DNA of 64,000 nucleotides from RGIG250 sp964540025 (GTDB lineage Bacteria > Bacillota > Negativicutes > Selenomonadales > Selenomonadaceae), in assembly GCA_964540025.1 (NCBI GenBank), contig CAZIKQ010000002.1, positions 60,557-124,556 on the forward strand. The letters run 5' to 3'. Below the pieces are notes generated by a model. That model searched no databases, was not told the origin of the DNA, and worked only from the letters and a program-made list of their open reading frames with translations. The first letter of the stretch is position 1, and each line of letters opens with the position of its first letter. This document shows positions 50,361 through 58,876 of this stretch, one piece after another. The translations under genes and the position numbers were made by a program.

Positions 50361-51125
50361 ATGTTACGACCATATTTTATCGGATTGCAGTTTCTTACCC
50401 GGATAAGTCTGGTTAAACAGGATAATTGGACAGAGGAAGATTTTGGTCAAAGCGTAAAGTTTTTTCCTTTGATAGGGGCCACATTAGGTATTGTGTATGC
50501 TGCCTTTGCCTATGTGCTGACCGCCCTGCTTCCGGAAAATGGGATTGCATTTCCGGTTCACTTTGCTGCTGCAATTATGTTGATCCTTCCGGTTCTCTTT
50601 ACCGGAGGAATTCATTGTGACGGATTTATGGACACCATGGACGGTTTATTCTCCGGAAGAAAACCTGAGAGAATGCTGGAAATAATGAAGGACAGCCGCG
50701 TTGGTTCAAATGGTGTCTTCGCCTTTGTTACCCTCATGATTTTTGAGCTTTGCATAATACTTGACATGGCTCCCGCTCAATTGGTACCGGCGTTTTTCCT
50801 TCTTCCGATTATCGCCAGATACATGATGACACTGGCAATAGTGTTTTATCCATACGCCCGGCCTGAGGGAATGGGAAAAGCCTTCAAAATGTACGCAGAT
50901 AATCGTACTCTTACTTTTGCAACCATATCAACGGCTGTTTTTGTCCTACCTTTTGGCCCTTTAGCCTGGGTATCTTTGGCCGTGGGTTATTTGTTCATGC
51001 GTTATTTTGCAGCTTTTGCGGTAAATAAAGTAGGCGGCCTTACCGGTGATATATATGGCTGTATAACTACTCTTGTTGAAGGACTTGTCATGCTGACTTT
51101 TATGCTCGGATTAAATATAATGTAA
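50361..51125 (+). CDS. cobS: Adenosylcobinamide-GDP ribazoletransferase (cobalamin synthase) CobS
   Basis: Joins adenosylcobinamide-GDP to the alpha-ribazole (phosphate), the last assembly step, in the membrane. 254 residues, multiple hydrophobic helices; FTGGIHCDGFMDTMDGLFSG and MKDSRVGSNGVFA are the metal-binding CobS signatures. ATG 50361 (MLRPYFIGLQFLT) matches the usual N-terminus; an in-frame TTG at 50349 overlaps the cbiB stop and is the alternative. Confidence 0.93.
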   Translation: MLRPYFIGLQFLTRISLVKQDNWTEEDFGQSVKFFPLIGATLGIVYAAFAYVLTALLPENGIAFPVHFAAAIMLILPVLFTGGIHCDGFMDTMDGLFSGRKPERMLEIMKDSRVGSNGVFAFVTLMIFELCIILDMAPAQLVPAFFLLPIIARYMMTLAIVFYPYARPEGMGKAFKMYADNRTLTFATISTAVFVLPFGPLAWVSLAVGYLFMRYFAAFAVNKVGGLTGDIYGCITTLVEGLVMLTFMLGLNIM

Positions 51126-51314
51126 TCAGGAATTATAAACGTCACATTGTAATGCTATTCTTCAGGAGAACAGACTTGGCCAATTTTATTACTTCTGTGT
51201 ATAAGGGCGATGGAAATATCAGCTAAGGGAAGGGGTTCTTCGTTGCTTACATAGTTGAAATGAGGAGCCGTCTTTTAGTATTTGTAATTTGTTGTTGATT
51301 GGAGTGTCGACTTA
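51126..51314 (+). promoter_or_regulatory. Intergenic region in the cobalamin cluster with a possible promoter and mini-ORF
   Basis: 189 bp break between cobS and pduX, the only large gap in the cluster. It contains TTGGCC (51176-51181)-18 bp-TATAAG (51200-51205), a possible promoter. The same bases form a 16-codon frame TTG 51176-TAA 51226 (product MANFITSVYKGDGNIS) with AGGAG 7 nt upstream. At most one of these readings is likely to matter. No B12 box is seen. Confidence 0.35.
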
Positions 51315-52181
51315 GTGGAGCTTACAGTTAAGGTTCCCGGTTCTTGCGGTGAACTGGTGCAGGGGACGCACCGGGGAACGCCCTATCTGATTACCTGCCC
51401 GATAAATCTTTACACCCGCGTTACAATCACTGACAAACACAATAATATCAGCGGCCTTGGGGTAAAATCCCAGGCCGCATTGAAGAGGACACTGGATTAT
51501 TTAGGAAAAACCGATTTTGATTACGGTATAACCCTAAGTTCAGAACTGCCTATTGGTAAGGGAATGGCCTCCAGCAGTGCGGATATAGCGGCAGTTTGTT
51601 TTGCTGTTGCCGCAGCTTACGGAGTAGAGCTTACAGCTCCGGAGGTCAGCAGAATCGCTGCCGGTATAGAGCCTACCGATGGCGTTTTCTTTGAGAATAT
51701 AATCAGGCTGAATCATATGACAGGCGAGTGCCTGGAAACGATGGAAGAATATCCTCGTTTGAAGATAGCGGTTTTTGATGCCGGCGGAGCAGTTGACACC
51801 GTATCATTTCATGAGAGACCTGATTTAGCTGAGCTTTCTATCAGGAATGAGCAGATAACTGACGCTGCCTTGGAGCTTATTCGCAGCTCCAGCGCACCGG
51901 CTGCCTGGGCCGAGGCGGCTACAAAGAGTTCACTGGCGAACCAGTCGATACTGCCCAAGAAGGATTTGTCCGATATGATCAAAGCGGCAAGAGAACGCGG
52001 CGCATTGGGAGTAAACGTTGCCCACAGCGGTACAGTAATCGGGATCCTGTTTTCTCCCGATACAGTCCAGGAGCATATTGATGAAATTGCAAACAGGTTG
52101 GCGGCCCTGTTCAGCCACCTTCATTATTGTGAAACGGTAGAGCTTACTTCCGGCGGACGAATAATGGAAATTTTAGATTAA
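51315..52181 (+). CDS. pduX: L-threonine kinase, PduX-like (GHMP family)
   Basis: Makes L-threonine O-3-phosphate, the substrate of CobD. 288 residues; N-terminal VKVPGSCGELVQGTHRGTPYL, which is typical of PduX, and the GHMP ATP loop PIGKGMASSSADIAAV near residue 85. A homoserine kinase is the alternative GHMP enzyme, but location immediately before cobD favours PduX. GTG 51315 follows TTGGAG (51298-51303) by 11 nt. Confidence 0.88.
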   Translation: MELTVKVPGSCGELVQGTHRGTPYLITCPINLYTRVTITDKHNNISGLGVKSQAALKRTLDYLGKTDFDYGITLSSELPIGKGMASSSADIAAVCFAVAAAYGVELTAPEVSRIAAGIEPTDGVFFENIIRLNHMTGECLETMEEYPRLKIAVFDAGGAVDTVSFHERPDLAELSIRNEQITDAALELIRSSSAPAAWAEAATKSSLANQSILPKKDLSDMIKAARERGALGVNVAHSGTVIGILFSPDTVQEHIDEIANRLAALFSHLHYCETVELTSGGRIMEILD

Positions 52182-52193
52182 GCGGGGGAGAAG

Positions 52194-53300
52194 ATGGATA
52201 GATTCGTTCACGGTGGCAATATTTATGATGATTCCCCGGCAGGAAGGAAATGGCTTGACTTTAGCGCTAACATCAATCCGCTTGGCCTTAGTGAGTCCGT
52301 AAAAAGGGCAATATCTGACTCGATAAAGGAAATTGTCCACTATCCGGACCCTTCGGGGAAAAATCTCAAAGAGGCGATTTCTGCTCATTACGATGTTGAT
52401 GTGTCGGAAATCGTGCTCGGCAATGGCGCTGCCGAGCTTTTTTATGTTTTGATGCATACGATAAGACCACAAAAAATATTACTTCCGGGTCCCTCCTTCA
52501 GCGAGTACGAGAGAGCTGCCATTTCTTCAGGGGCATCGGTTGATTATTTCCGTATGCTGCCAGCGGAAGGCTTTCGATTAAATCAGGAGAAACTGATAAA
52601 AAATACGGCAAATTATGATGCGGTGTTTCTTGGGAACCCCAATAACCCGACCGGGTGCCTTTTGGAAAGTGATTTTATAATCCGCCTGGTTGAAAGCGCT
52701 CCTGAAACTACCATCATCATTGATGAATCATTCCTTGATTTCCTTCAATCTGACGATGGCTATTCGGTGCGAAGCCAGGTCAGCCGTTACCGGAATCTCG
52801 TGGTCATTGCTTCTCTTACGAAATTCTATGCTATTCCCGGGCTTCGTTTGGGTTTTGGTTTGATGAACGGACAGCTGGTGAAAAAAATAGATATGCAAAA
52901 AGACCCCTGGAACGTTAATCTTCTGGCTCAAAAAGCAGGCATAGCCGCTCTTGCTGACGGAAAATACCAAACAAAAACCAGAAATTTTGTAGACTCGGAA
53001 AGGGAATACCTTCTAGCATCCTTGAAGCAGCTTAATCTGGGAATCAAGTTATTTGCTCCCACAGTAAATTTTATATTAGTGGATATTCAAAACTGCAGTC
53101 TTCAGCATTCCAAATCAGATAGAATAACCGCGGCAGAGGTTGCAGCTGCATACAGAGAAAACGGTGTTCTCGTAAGAAATTGTGATAATTACCCACTGCT
53201 TGACGATACCTACATTCGTATAGCAGTCCGAACCAGAGAAGAAAATAATCGATTTTTAGAGATTACAAAACGGATTTTTCAGGAAAGTGACATATTATGA
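52194..53300 (+). CDS. cobD: L-threonine-O-3-phosphate decarboxylase CobD
   Basis: PLP enzyme giving (R)-1-amino-2-propanol O-2-phosphate for CbiB. 368 residues, fold type I aminotransferase: FVHGGNIYDD and DFSANINPLG at the N-terminus, GNPNNPTGCL, DESFLDFL, and the PLP Lys in SLTKFYAIPGLRLGF. Histidinol-phosphate aminotransferase is the near homologue; the cob context and the N-terminal HGG decide. SD GGGGGAG before ATG 52194; stop overlaps cobC. Confidence 0.92.
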   Translation: MDRFVHGGNIYDDSPAGRKWLDFSANINPLGLSESVKRAISDSIKEIVHYPDPSGKNLKEAISAHYDVDVSEIVLGNGAAELFYVLMHTIRPQKILLPGPSFSEYERAAISSGASVDYFRMLPAEGFRLNQEKLIKNTANYDAVFLGNPNNPTGCLLESDFIIRLVESAPETTIIIDESFLDFLQSDDGYSVRSQVSRYRNLVVIASLTKFYAIPGLRLGFGLMNGQLVKKIDMQKDPWNVNLLAQKAGIAALADGKYQTKTRNFVDSEREYLLASLKQLNLGIKLFAPTVNFILVDIQNCSLQHSKSDRITAAEVAAAYRENGVLVRNCDNYPLLDDTYIRIAVRTREENNRFLEITKRIFQESDIL

Positions 53301-53947
53301 CGAGAGTTATCCTTATTCGCCATGGTTTGACGGAATGGAATAATGCAGGAAGGTACCAGGGGCAATCAAATACGGATTTATCTAAAGACGGTTATAATCA
53401 GGCGAAGCTATTGGCAGAGAATTTCCCCGTTGAAAATGTGGACTGTATTTATTCCAGCGATCTAAAGCGAGCCTTTGCAACTGCGGAGGCAATCGCTCGC
53501 AACTTCAAACTTGAGGTCATTACTGATAAGGCATTTCGCGAGCTTGATTTCGGTGATTGGGAGGGTTTGACCTATGAAGAAATCAATAAGGTCTGGCCGG
53601 AAGAGATTTCAAATTTTTTTGGCGCCCCGGAAAATCTGTCAATCCCAAATGGAGAAACATTCACCCGATTGGCTGAACGTTCGGTAAACAGGCTGAAGAG
53701 CATAATAGCCGAAAACATTGGAAAAACAGTTGTGGTAGTCGCTCATGGTGCAGTGATAAGGTCAATGCTGGCTACGCTGATGCACATCCCCCTGCATTAT
53801 CTCTGGTCGCTCCGACAGGATAACACGGCGGTAAATGTGTTGCGATTTGACGGTGATTATGTTATGGTAGAGACCATTAACAATACGGCGCATCTGGGCA
53901 AATTTCTTCCCTCGGGCCTCGTCAAAGGTCAGAGCCCCAAAAAATAA
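53297..53947 (+). CDS. cobC: Alpha-ribazole-5'-phosphate phosphatase CobC (histidine phosphatase family)
   Basis: 216 residues of the phosphoglycerate-mutase-like family: catalytic RHGLTEWN at the N-terminus, ELDFGDWEGLTYEE and the second catalytic His in VVAHGAVIRSML. In the cob context it removes the phosphate from alpha-ribazole phosphate or adenosylcobalamin phosphate. ATG 53297 overlaps the cobD stop. The family is broad, so specificity rests on position. Confidence 0.82.
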   Translation: MTRVILIRHGLTEWNNAGRYQGQSNTDLSKDGYNQAKLLAENFPVENVDCIYSSDLKRAFATAEAIARNFKLEVITDKAFRELDFGDWEGLTYEEINKVWPEEISNFFGAPENLSIPNGETFTRLAERSVNRLKSIIAENIGKTVVVVAHGAVIRSMLATLMHIPLHYLWSLRQDNTAVNVLRFDGDYVMVETINNTAHLGKFLPSGLVKGQSPKK

Positions 53948-53962
53948 ATGAGGATGATCAAT

Positions 53963-54427
53963 ATGGCAAAAGTACTTGTTCTTCATGGTCCGAACCTCAA
54001 CCTTTTAGGAACCAGAGAACCGGAAATTTATGGCCGTACAACGCTGGCTGATATTGCGGCAATGCTAAAAAAAAGAGCCGCTGAAGAGGGTGTTGAACTG
54101 GTTTCCGTTCAGTCAAACTATGAGGGAAAGCTGGTTGATGAAATTCAGCAGGCAAGGGCAAACGGATTTGATTATATTATTCTGAATGCGGCGGCGTTTA
54201 CTCACTACAGTATTGCTATCCGCGATGCCATTGCGGCTGTTGAGGTGCCGGTGATTGAAGTGCATCTCTCCAATATTCATACGAGAGAAGAGTTTCGCCA
54301 TCATTCCGTCATCAGCGCTGTCGTGCTGGGTCAGATCGCCGGGTTCGGAGTAGATAGCTATATGGCGGCGCTGGAGGTTATTCTCCGCCGCTTGCGGGCT
54401 GCCGGAAAGACGGGAATATCCTTATGA
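53963..54427 (+). CDS. aroQ: Type II 3-dehydroquinate dehydratase
   Basis: Third step of the shikimate pathway. 154 residues: VLHGPNLNLLGTREPEIYG, the catalytic Tyr/Arg region SVQSNYEGKLVDEI, NAAAFTHYSIAIRDA and EVHLSNIHTREEFRHHS. ATG 53963 is chosen because TGAGG lies 9 nt upstream and MAKVLVLHGPN matches homologues; ATG 53948 and 53954 are less likely. Its end overlaps the peptidase start. Confidence 0.95.
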   Translation: MAKVLVLHGPNLNLLGTREPEIYGRTTLADIAAMLKKRAAEEGVELVSVQSNYEGKLVDEIQQARANGFDYIILNAAAFTHYSIAIRDAIAAVEVPVIEVHLSNIHTREEFRHHSVISAVVLGQIAGFGVDSYMAALEVILRRLRAAGKTGISL

Positions 54428-55503
54428 TTAAAGACCGTATAAATCACCTGCGAGATTATTTACGGGAAAATAAAATTCCTGCGGTATTGATAAGCAAGGA
54501 TGAAAACGTCCACTACTTCAGCGGTTTTTACGGAGATAGCGCAATGCTCCTTATCACTGAAGACAAGGCGTACCTCATAACGGATTGCCGCTATATCGAG
54601 CAGGCACAACAGCAGGCGCCTCTTTATGAATTGATAGAGCAAAAAGAAGGGCTTATCAAAGTAAGCGCAGATTTGGCAAAAAAAATCCGCGTCCCTTCTG
54701 TCAGCTTTGAAGGAAGCTCATTGACATTTAATGAATATTCAAAGCTGGCAAAGGAACTTCAGCCCATTAAACCGGGCATTTCCGTTTCCCTTGATGAGCT
54801 GCGGGTTATAAAAGAAAGAGAAGAAATTGCCTGCATTGAAAAAGCCTGTGATATTGGTGACGATGCTTTTGAAGACATCATCGCTTATATTAGGCCAGGC
54901 ATGACTGAAATAGAAGTAGCGGCGCGGTTAGAAAATACTATGCGCTGTCTCGGCTCGGAGAAAGCTTCTTTTACAACTATAGTCGCTTCAGGAAAAAGAG
55001 GTAGTTTACCTCATGGAATCGCAACAGATAAGTTGATTTTTGAGGGTGAATTTGTTACAATTGATTACGGTGCTGTATACAGAGGGTACCACTCCGATGT
55101 AACCAGGACTGTTTGCATTGGGACAGCTAACGAAAAACAGCGCGAAATCTATGCGGCTGTATTGTCGGCGCAGGAATTGGGGGTCTCTCTGGTAAAGCCC
55201 GGCGCTTCAGGAATAGGCGTAGACAAGCAGGCACGTCTCTTGTTGGAGGAAGCCAGATTTGCAAAGTATTTTGGCCATGGGCTTGGTCATAGCGTCGGTC
55301 TTGAGATACATGAAGAACCGCGCTTGTCCCCTAAGAGCAATTGCAACAGTCTTAAAGCAGGCACCGTTATCACCGTTGAACCGGGGGTGTATATTCCCGA
55401 CTGGGGTGGAGTCAGGATAGAGGATACGGTTTTGGTTACTGAAACCGGCTCAAGGAGACTGACAAAAAGCAGTAAACAACTTTTAGAAATAAAAGGTAAT
55501 TAA
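54424..55503 (+). CDS. Xaa-Pro dipeptidase/aminopeptidase (M24B family)
   Basis: 359 residues: N-terminal creatinase-like domain (about 1-125) and C-terminal pita-bread metallopeptidase. Metal ligands are seen in order: Asp in TIDYGAVYRGY, Asp in YHSDVTRTV, His in GHGLGHSVGLEIHE, Glu in TVEPGVYIPDWGG, Glu in VRIEDTV. Cleaves peptide bonds next to proline. ATG 54424 overlaps aroQ. aroQ-peptidase-efp is a commonly conserved Firmicute order. Confidence 0.92.
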   Translation: MIKDRINHLRDYLRENKIPAVLISKDENVHYFSGFYGDSAMLLITEDKAYLITDCRYIEQAQQQAPLYELIEQKEGLIKVSADLAKKIRVPSVSFEGSSLTFNEYSKLAKELQPIKPGISVSLDELRVIKEREEIACIEKACDIGDDAFEDIIAYIRPGMTEIEVAARLENTMRCLGSEKASFTTIVASGKRGSLPHGIATDKLIFEGEFVTIDYGAVYRGYHSDVTRTVCIGTANEKQREIYAAVLSAQELGVSLVKPGASGIGVDKQARLLLEEARFAKYFGHGLGHSVGLEIHEEPRLSPKSNCNSLKAGTVITVEPGVYIPDWGGVRIEDTVLVTETGSRRLTKSSKQLLEIKGN

Positions 55504-55530
55504 AAGAATTATAATAGGGGAGAGTTTCAA

Positions 55531-56088
55531 ATGATTTCAAGTACAGATTTCCGCACTGGTCTTACCATTGAGATTGACAACGCAGTATGGCAGATCGTTG
55601 AATTCCAGCATGTAAAACCGGGCAAGGGCGCGGCTTTTGTTCGCACCAAAATGAAGAATGTCGTTACCGGGGCTGTTATCGAGCGTACCTTCAACCCGAA
55701 CGAGAAAATGCCCCCGGCTCATCTTGAGACTCGCAAGATGCAGTACCTCTATGAGTCTGATGGAATGTATACTTTCATGGATCAGGAGACCTATGAGCAG
55801 GAAGAAATCAGCAAGGAACAGCTGGGCGACGCTCTTAACTATCTGCTCGAGGAAATGGAAGTTGCCGTTCAGTCCTACAAGGGCCGCATCATTGGTATCA
55901 GTCTTCCAAACTCCGTCGTTCTGGAGGTAACTGAATGTGAGCCCAGCGTTAAAGGCAACACTGCCACTGGCGCAACCAAAATGGCTACCGTTCAGACCGG
56001 TTATGAGGTGCGCGTCCCCCTCTTTGTTAATGAAGGCGATAAGCTCCGTATCGATACTCGTACCGGCGCTTACATTGAACGTGCCTGA
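55531..56088 (+). CDS. efp: Translation elongation factor P
   Basis: Relieves ribosome stalling at polyproline stretches. 185 residues, three beta-barrel domains; the loop HVKPGKGAAFVR bears the Lys that may be modified at the tip. GGGGAGAG before ATG 55531. Codon use is strongly biased (CGT/CGC, CTC), as expected of a highly expressed translation factor and like the propionate operon. Confidence 0.96.
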   Translation: MISSTDFRTGLTIEIDNAVWQIVEFQHVKPGKGAAFVRTKMKNVVTGAVIERTFNPNEKMPPAHLETRKMQYLYESDGMYTFMDQETYEQEEISKEQLGDALNYLLEEMEVAVQSYKGRIIGISLPNSVVLEVTECEPSVKGNTATGATKMATVQTGYEVRVPLFVNEGDKLRIDTRTGAYIERA

Positions 56089-56097
56089 TGGCCCCAA

Positions 56098-56144
56098 GTC
56101 TAAATAAATATCCCCCGGAGTAGCCGGGGGATATTTATTTAGAC
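56098..56144. terminator. Bidirectional terminator between efp and rqcH
   Basis: Perfect 21-bp arms: left 56098-56118, right 56124-56144, core ATATCCCCCGG/CCGGGGGATAT, loop AGTAG. T-rich on both strands, and the right arm includes the rqcH stop codon. It serves both convergent genes. Confidence 0.9.
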
Positions 56145-57872
56145 TATAATTGTTTTCTGGTTGGTGAAAATGACAAAGCCAGGTTTTGCTCCTGATGGCT
56201 TTTTGACGTATTTGACTCGGGTATAATCGACAGGGACATTACTTGACCCCTTTGCCTTGCTGTATTCAACTGCCAGTCCGGCAGCTTGAAGCAGTGTTTC
56301 TTCAGGTAGAAGCTGTGGAGTTAAACCTGCCTCAGTGAGCTTAATTATAACATGGGAGCCGGGAATGTCCTTTGTGTGAAGCCAAATATCATCTTTATGG
56401 GCGATTTTGAATGTAAGGCGGTCGTTTTGGTTATTGTTCTTCCCAACGAGAATTTTGATTCCATCAGGAGAAACAAAAGAAAATGGTTCGGAGCTCTTCT
56501 GGGAAAAAGGTTTCTTTTTCCCTTTTTCATTGAGAAGACCCGCTTGGATAAGTTCACTGCGAATATCTTCAATTTCAATGGGCAGCGTAGAGGATTCAAG
56601 GGAATTCTCAAGGCCCTGCATATAGGCAAGATTCTCTTTTGCCAGAACGATCTGCTGGCGCATCAATTCTTTTCCCCGCTTGAGTTTGGCATATTTCTTG
56701 TACAGGTTCTGAATATTTTCTCCAATGGAAATCTTTTTGTCCAGGACAATAATAATTTTACCACTGCCATATATATCATTTAGGGCTACTTCACTATCGG
56801 CATGATCCTTTAGGGTATACCGGTATGTTTGAAGGTTATCGGCGCTTATTCGGTAAATCTCTGCATTGTCAGCCTGGTTAAGTTCACCTGACAGGACGGC
56901 TATCTTGTTTTGAAGGCGGACGATTTCTGCTTTCACCAGCTTTTGAAACCTGTCTTTATCGGGAGGAATATAGCTGCCGATTACTTCGACCGCTTTTTCA
57001 GCCAGAGAGCTGAGACTGTCAAAGAAAACAGGGCCATTTGGCGCATCTTTATGAGAAAAATAGTGCAAAGGAAATGCTGCCTGGGCTAATAGCTTTCCAT
57101 TTGCATCAAGAACAATACAGGGCTTGAGATTGTCATCAGAAACTGCTTTAACAGTCTCTGTAAGAGAAGTAGCCAAAGCAGAGCAGTCCAGATCATCGAG
57201 ATCATTTACTGTCATTGAGGCCGAAAGTCCGGCCGAGTAAGCAATTTCTCTTGCTGTGACCGGGCCAAATCCCTGACATACGGCAATAAGAGCCTTATCG
57301 AGACGGGTATCATTGAAGGAACGTACCTGCTGAATAATATCTTTCACCGGAGCGGCCAAAGGGTCAAGTCGCGCTGTATCTGGTGGCAGGCAATAATCAT
57401 CACCCGGCAGGACAGTGCGTATGCGGCTGGAATTATTGCCTACTTTCCTTAGCGCATCCGTAATAATACTGTCTGTGACAAGAATTATATTGGAATATTT
57501 TCCCATAAGCTCGCAGACCAGGGATTTTGTGACAATTTTTCCGCCAGCCCCAAGAAAATCTACATCGATGATTATGATACGATCCAAACCATACTGCCTT
57601 ATAGCCGCTATGCGTCCCGTCTCTATCTGCTTGCGCAAAACCATACAAAAAACAGGCGGCTCTGCCGGACTGTCAAAGGGATTTTTCCGACAATAAACCA
57701 CTGGATTTTGCGGGGAAACGGATAGGCAAAGGCAATATGTACTGCCAGGCTGGCGTACAAAAAGCTGCACCGTCTGTTTATTAGGCTGCGTTATTTTGTC
57801 TATGCGTCCACCTGACAGTAGCGTATTAAGCTCATTAGCCAAAGGCCGCATAGAGAATCCATCGAGACTCAT
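56139..57872 (-). CDS. rqcH: NFACT protein RqcH (Rqc2 homologue; fibronectin-binding protein A family)
   Basis: Binds stalled 50S subunits and recruits tRNA-Ala for C-terminal alanine tailing of stuck nascent chains. 577 residues: NFACT-N (1-170; MSLDGFSMRPLANEL start), helix-hairpin-helix, long coiled-coil middle (about 290-440), and NFACT-R with GKNNNQNDRLTFKIA and DIWLHTKDIPGSHVII. Older annotation as a fibronectin-binding adhesin is misleading as no export signal is present. Convergent with efp. Confidence 0.92.
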   Translation of the reverse strand: MSLDGFSMRPLANELNTLLSGGRIDKITQPNKQTVQLFVRQPGSTYCLCLSVSPQNPVVYCRKNPFDSPAEPPVFCMVLRKQIETGRIAAIRQYGLDRIIIIDVDFLGAGGKIVTKSLVCELMGKYSNIILVTDSIITDALRKVGNNSSRIRTVLPGDDYCLPPDTARLDPLAAPVKDIIQQVRSFNDTRLDKALIAVCQGFGPVTAREIAYSAGLSASMTVNDLDDLDCSALATSLTETVKAVSDDNLKPCIVLDANGKLLAQAAFPLHYFSHKDAPNGPVFFDSLSSLAEKAVEVIGSYIPPDKDRFQKLVKAEIVRLQNKIAVLSGELNQADNAEIYRISADNLQTYRYTLKDHADSEVALNDIYGSGKIIIVLDKKISIGENIQNLYKKYAKLKRGKELMRQQIVLAKENLAYMQGLENSLESSTLPIEIEDIRSELIQAGLLNEKGKKKPFSQKSSEPFSFVSPDGIKILVGKNNNQNDRLTFKIAHKDDIWLHTKDIPGSHVIIKLTEAGLTPQLLPEETLLQAAGLAVEYSKAKGSSNVPVDYTRVKYVKKPSGAKPGFVIFTNQKTIIV

Positions 57873-58102
57873 TGTTTACCTCATGAAGTATGTAGTGAAA
57901 ATCTTGGGCAGGGAACAATTGCCCATTGATAATGCCCTGTAGATTATATTTTTTATAATACCTCCATAGGTTATATCAACAATCACAAAAAATCAACAGG
58001 GAACTGAACTGCGAAAAGGAATTCGCTAATCAATGTAGAATGTAAAAATGTCGAATGTATAATGGGATTTAGTGTATTTGAGAATCAAAGAGGTACATTA
58101 TT
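57873..58102. promoter_or_regulatory. Divergent intergenic region with a direct repeat and a TATAAT box
   Basis: On the plus strand TATAAT (58058-58063) with TG just before it lies 40 nt before the phosphatase gene. Two 13-bp near-identical direct repeats overlap it: AATGTAGAATGTA (58032-58044) and AATGTCGAATGTA (58047-58059), 15 bp apart. The rqcH side is AT-rich with no clear -35. Confidence 0.4.
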
Positions 58103-58753
58103 ATGATTTTTCGTCATGAACTTGTGGTATTCGATTTGGATGGGACACTTATAAATTCTTTACCTGATATTTCTGCTGCTGCCAATAAAATGCTCTCAAA
58201 ATATGGTAAATCGGCGCATACTGTTGATGAATACAAATTTTTTGTCGGAAACGGTTCAAAAAAGCTTGTGGAAAGAATCCTGCCTGATTTCACAAAAGAG
58301 CAGCAAGCTGAAGCTCTGGCAATGTATAAAGATTTATATCAGCAGAATCTTGTAGTAAATACCGCGCCATACCCGGGCAGTAGAGAGCTATTGTTAGCGC
58401 TGAAGGCCAAAGGTATAAAGATAGGTGTCTGTACAAACAAACATTATTCAGCGGTAAATGAAATACTGAGAAAAGTATTTCCGGAAATAGAATTTGACTC
58501 TGTGGCCGGAGAGAGGACGGGCATCCCCAAGAAGCCTGACCCGGCTAATGTCAACAATATTATAAAGGAACTCGGTATTGATAAATCCAAAACCGTTTAC
58601 GTGGGAGACAGTGATGTAGATATGGAAACAGGGTGCAGGGCAGGGGTTATGACAGTAGGGGTACTGTGGGGATACAGACCCTTGGAAAATATGATAAAAG
58701 CCGGCGGAAAAATTTTCGTTAACCAACCGTCAGCGTTACTTGATATATTGTAA
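58103..58753 (+). CDS. gph: HAD-family phosphatase, phosphoglycolate phosphatase-like
   Basis: 216 residues: motif I VVFDLDGTLINSLPD, cap domain about 16-95, motif II VCTNKH (Thr), motif III Lys in KKPDPANV and motif IV YVGDSDVDMETG. This pattern and length are those of the Gph/PpaX group; 2-phosphoglycolate is the probable substrate but other small phosphate esters are possible. AGAGGTA before ATG 58103. Confidence 0.85.
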   Translation: MIFRHELVVFDLDGTLINSLPDISAAANKMLSKYGKSAHTVDEYKFFVGNGSKKLVERILPDFTKEQQAEALAMYKDLYQQNLVVNTAPYPGSRELLLALKAKGIKIGVCTNKHYSAVNEILRKVFPEIEFDSVAGERTGIPKKPDPANVNNIIKELGIDKSKTVYVGDSDVDMETGCRAGVMTVGVLWGYRPLENMIKAGGKIFVNQPSALLDIL

Positions 58754-58772
58754 CATCATCGTGTTAGACAAA

Positions 58773-58802
58773 TTGTTTACCACCGCTTTTAATCGCTATA
58801 AT
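58773..58802 (+). promoter_or_regulatory. Candidate promoter of rlmD
   Basis: TTGTTT (58773-58778), 18-bp spacer, TATAAT (58797-58802), 75 nt before the rlmD start. Confidence 0.5.
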
Positions 58803-58876
58803 CGTCTCATAAATTCAACAGACCGTGATATGCTTTGCTTTCCAGAGTAAATATATGAAACAGGGGTAGAAATGCA

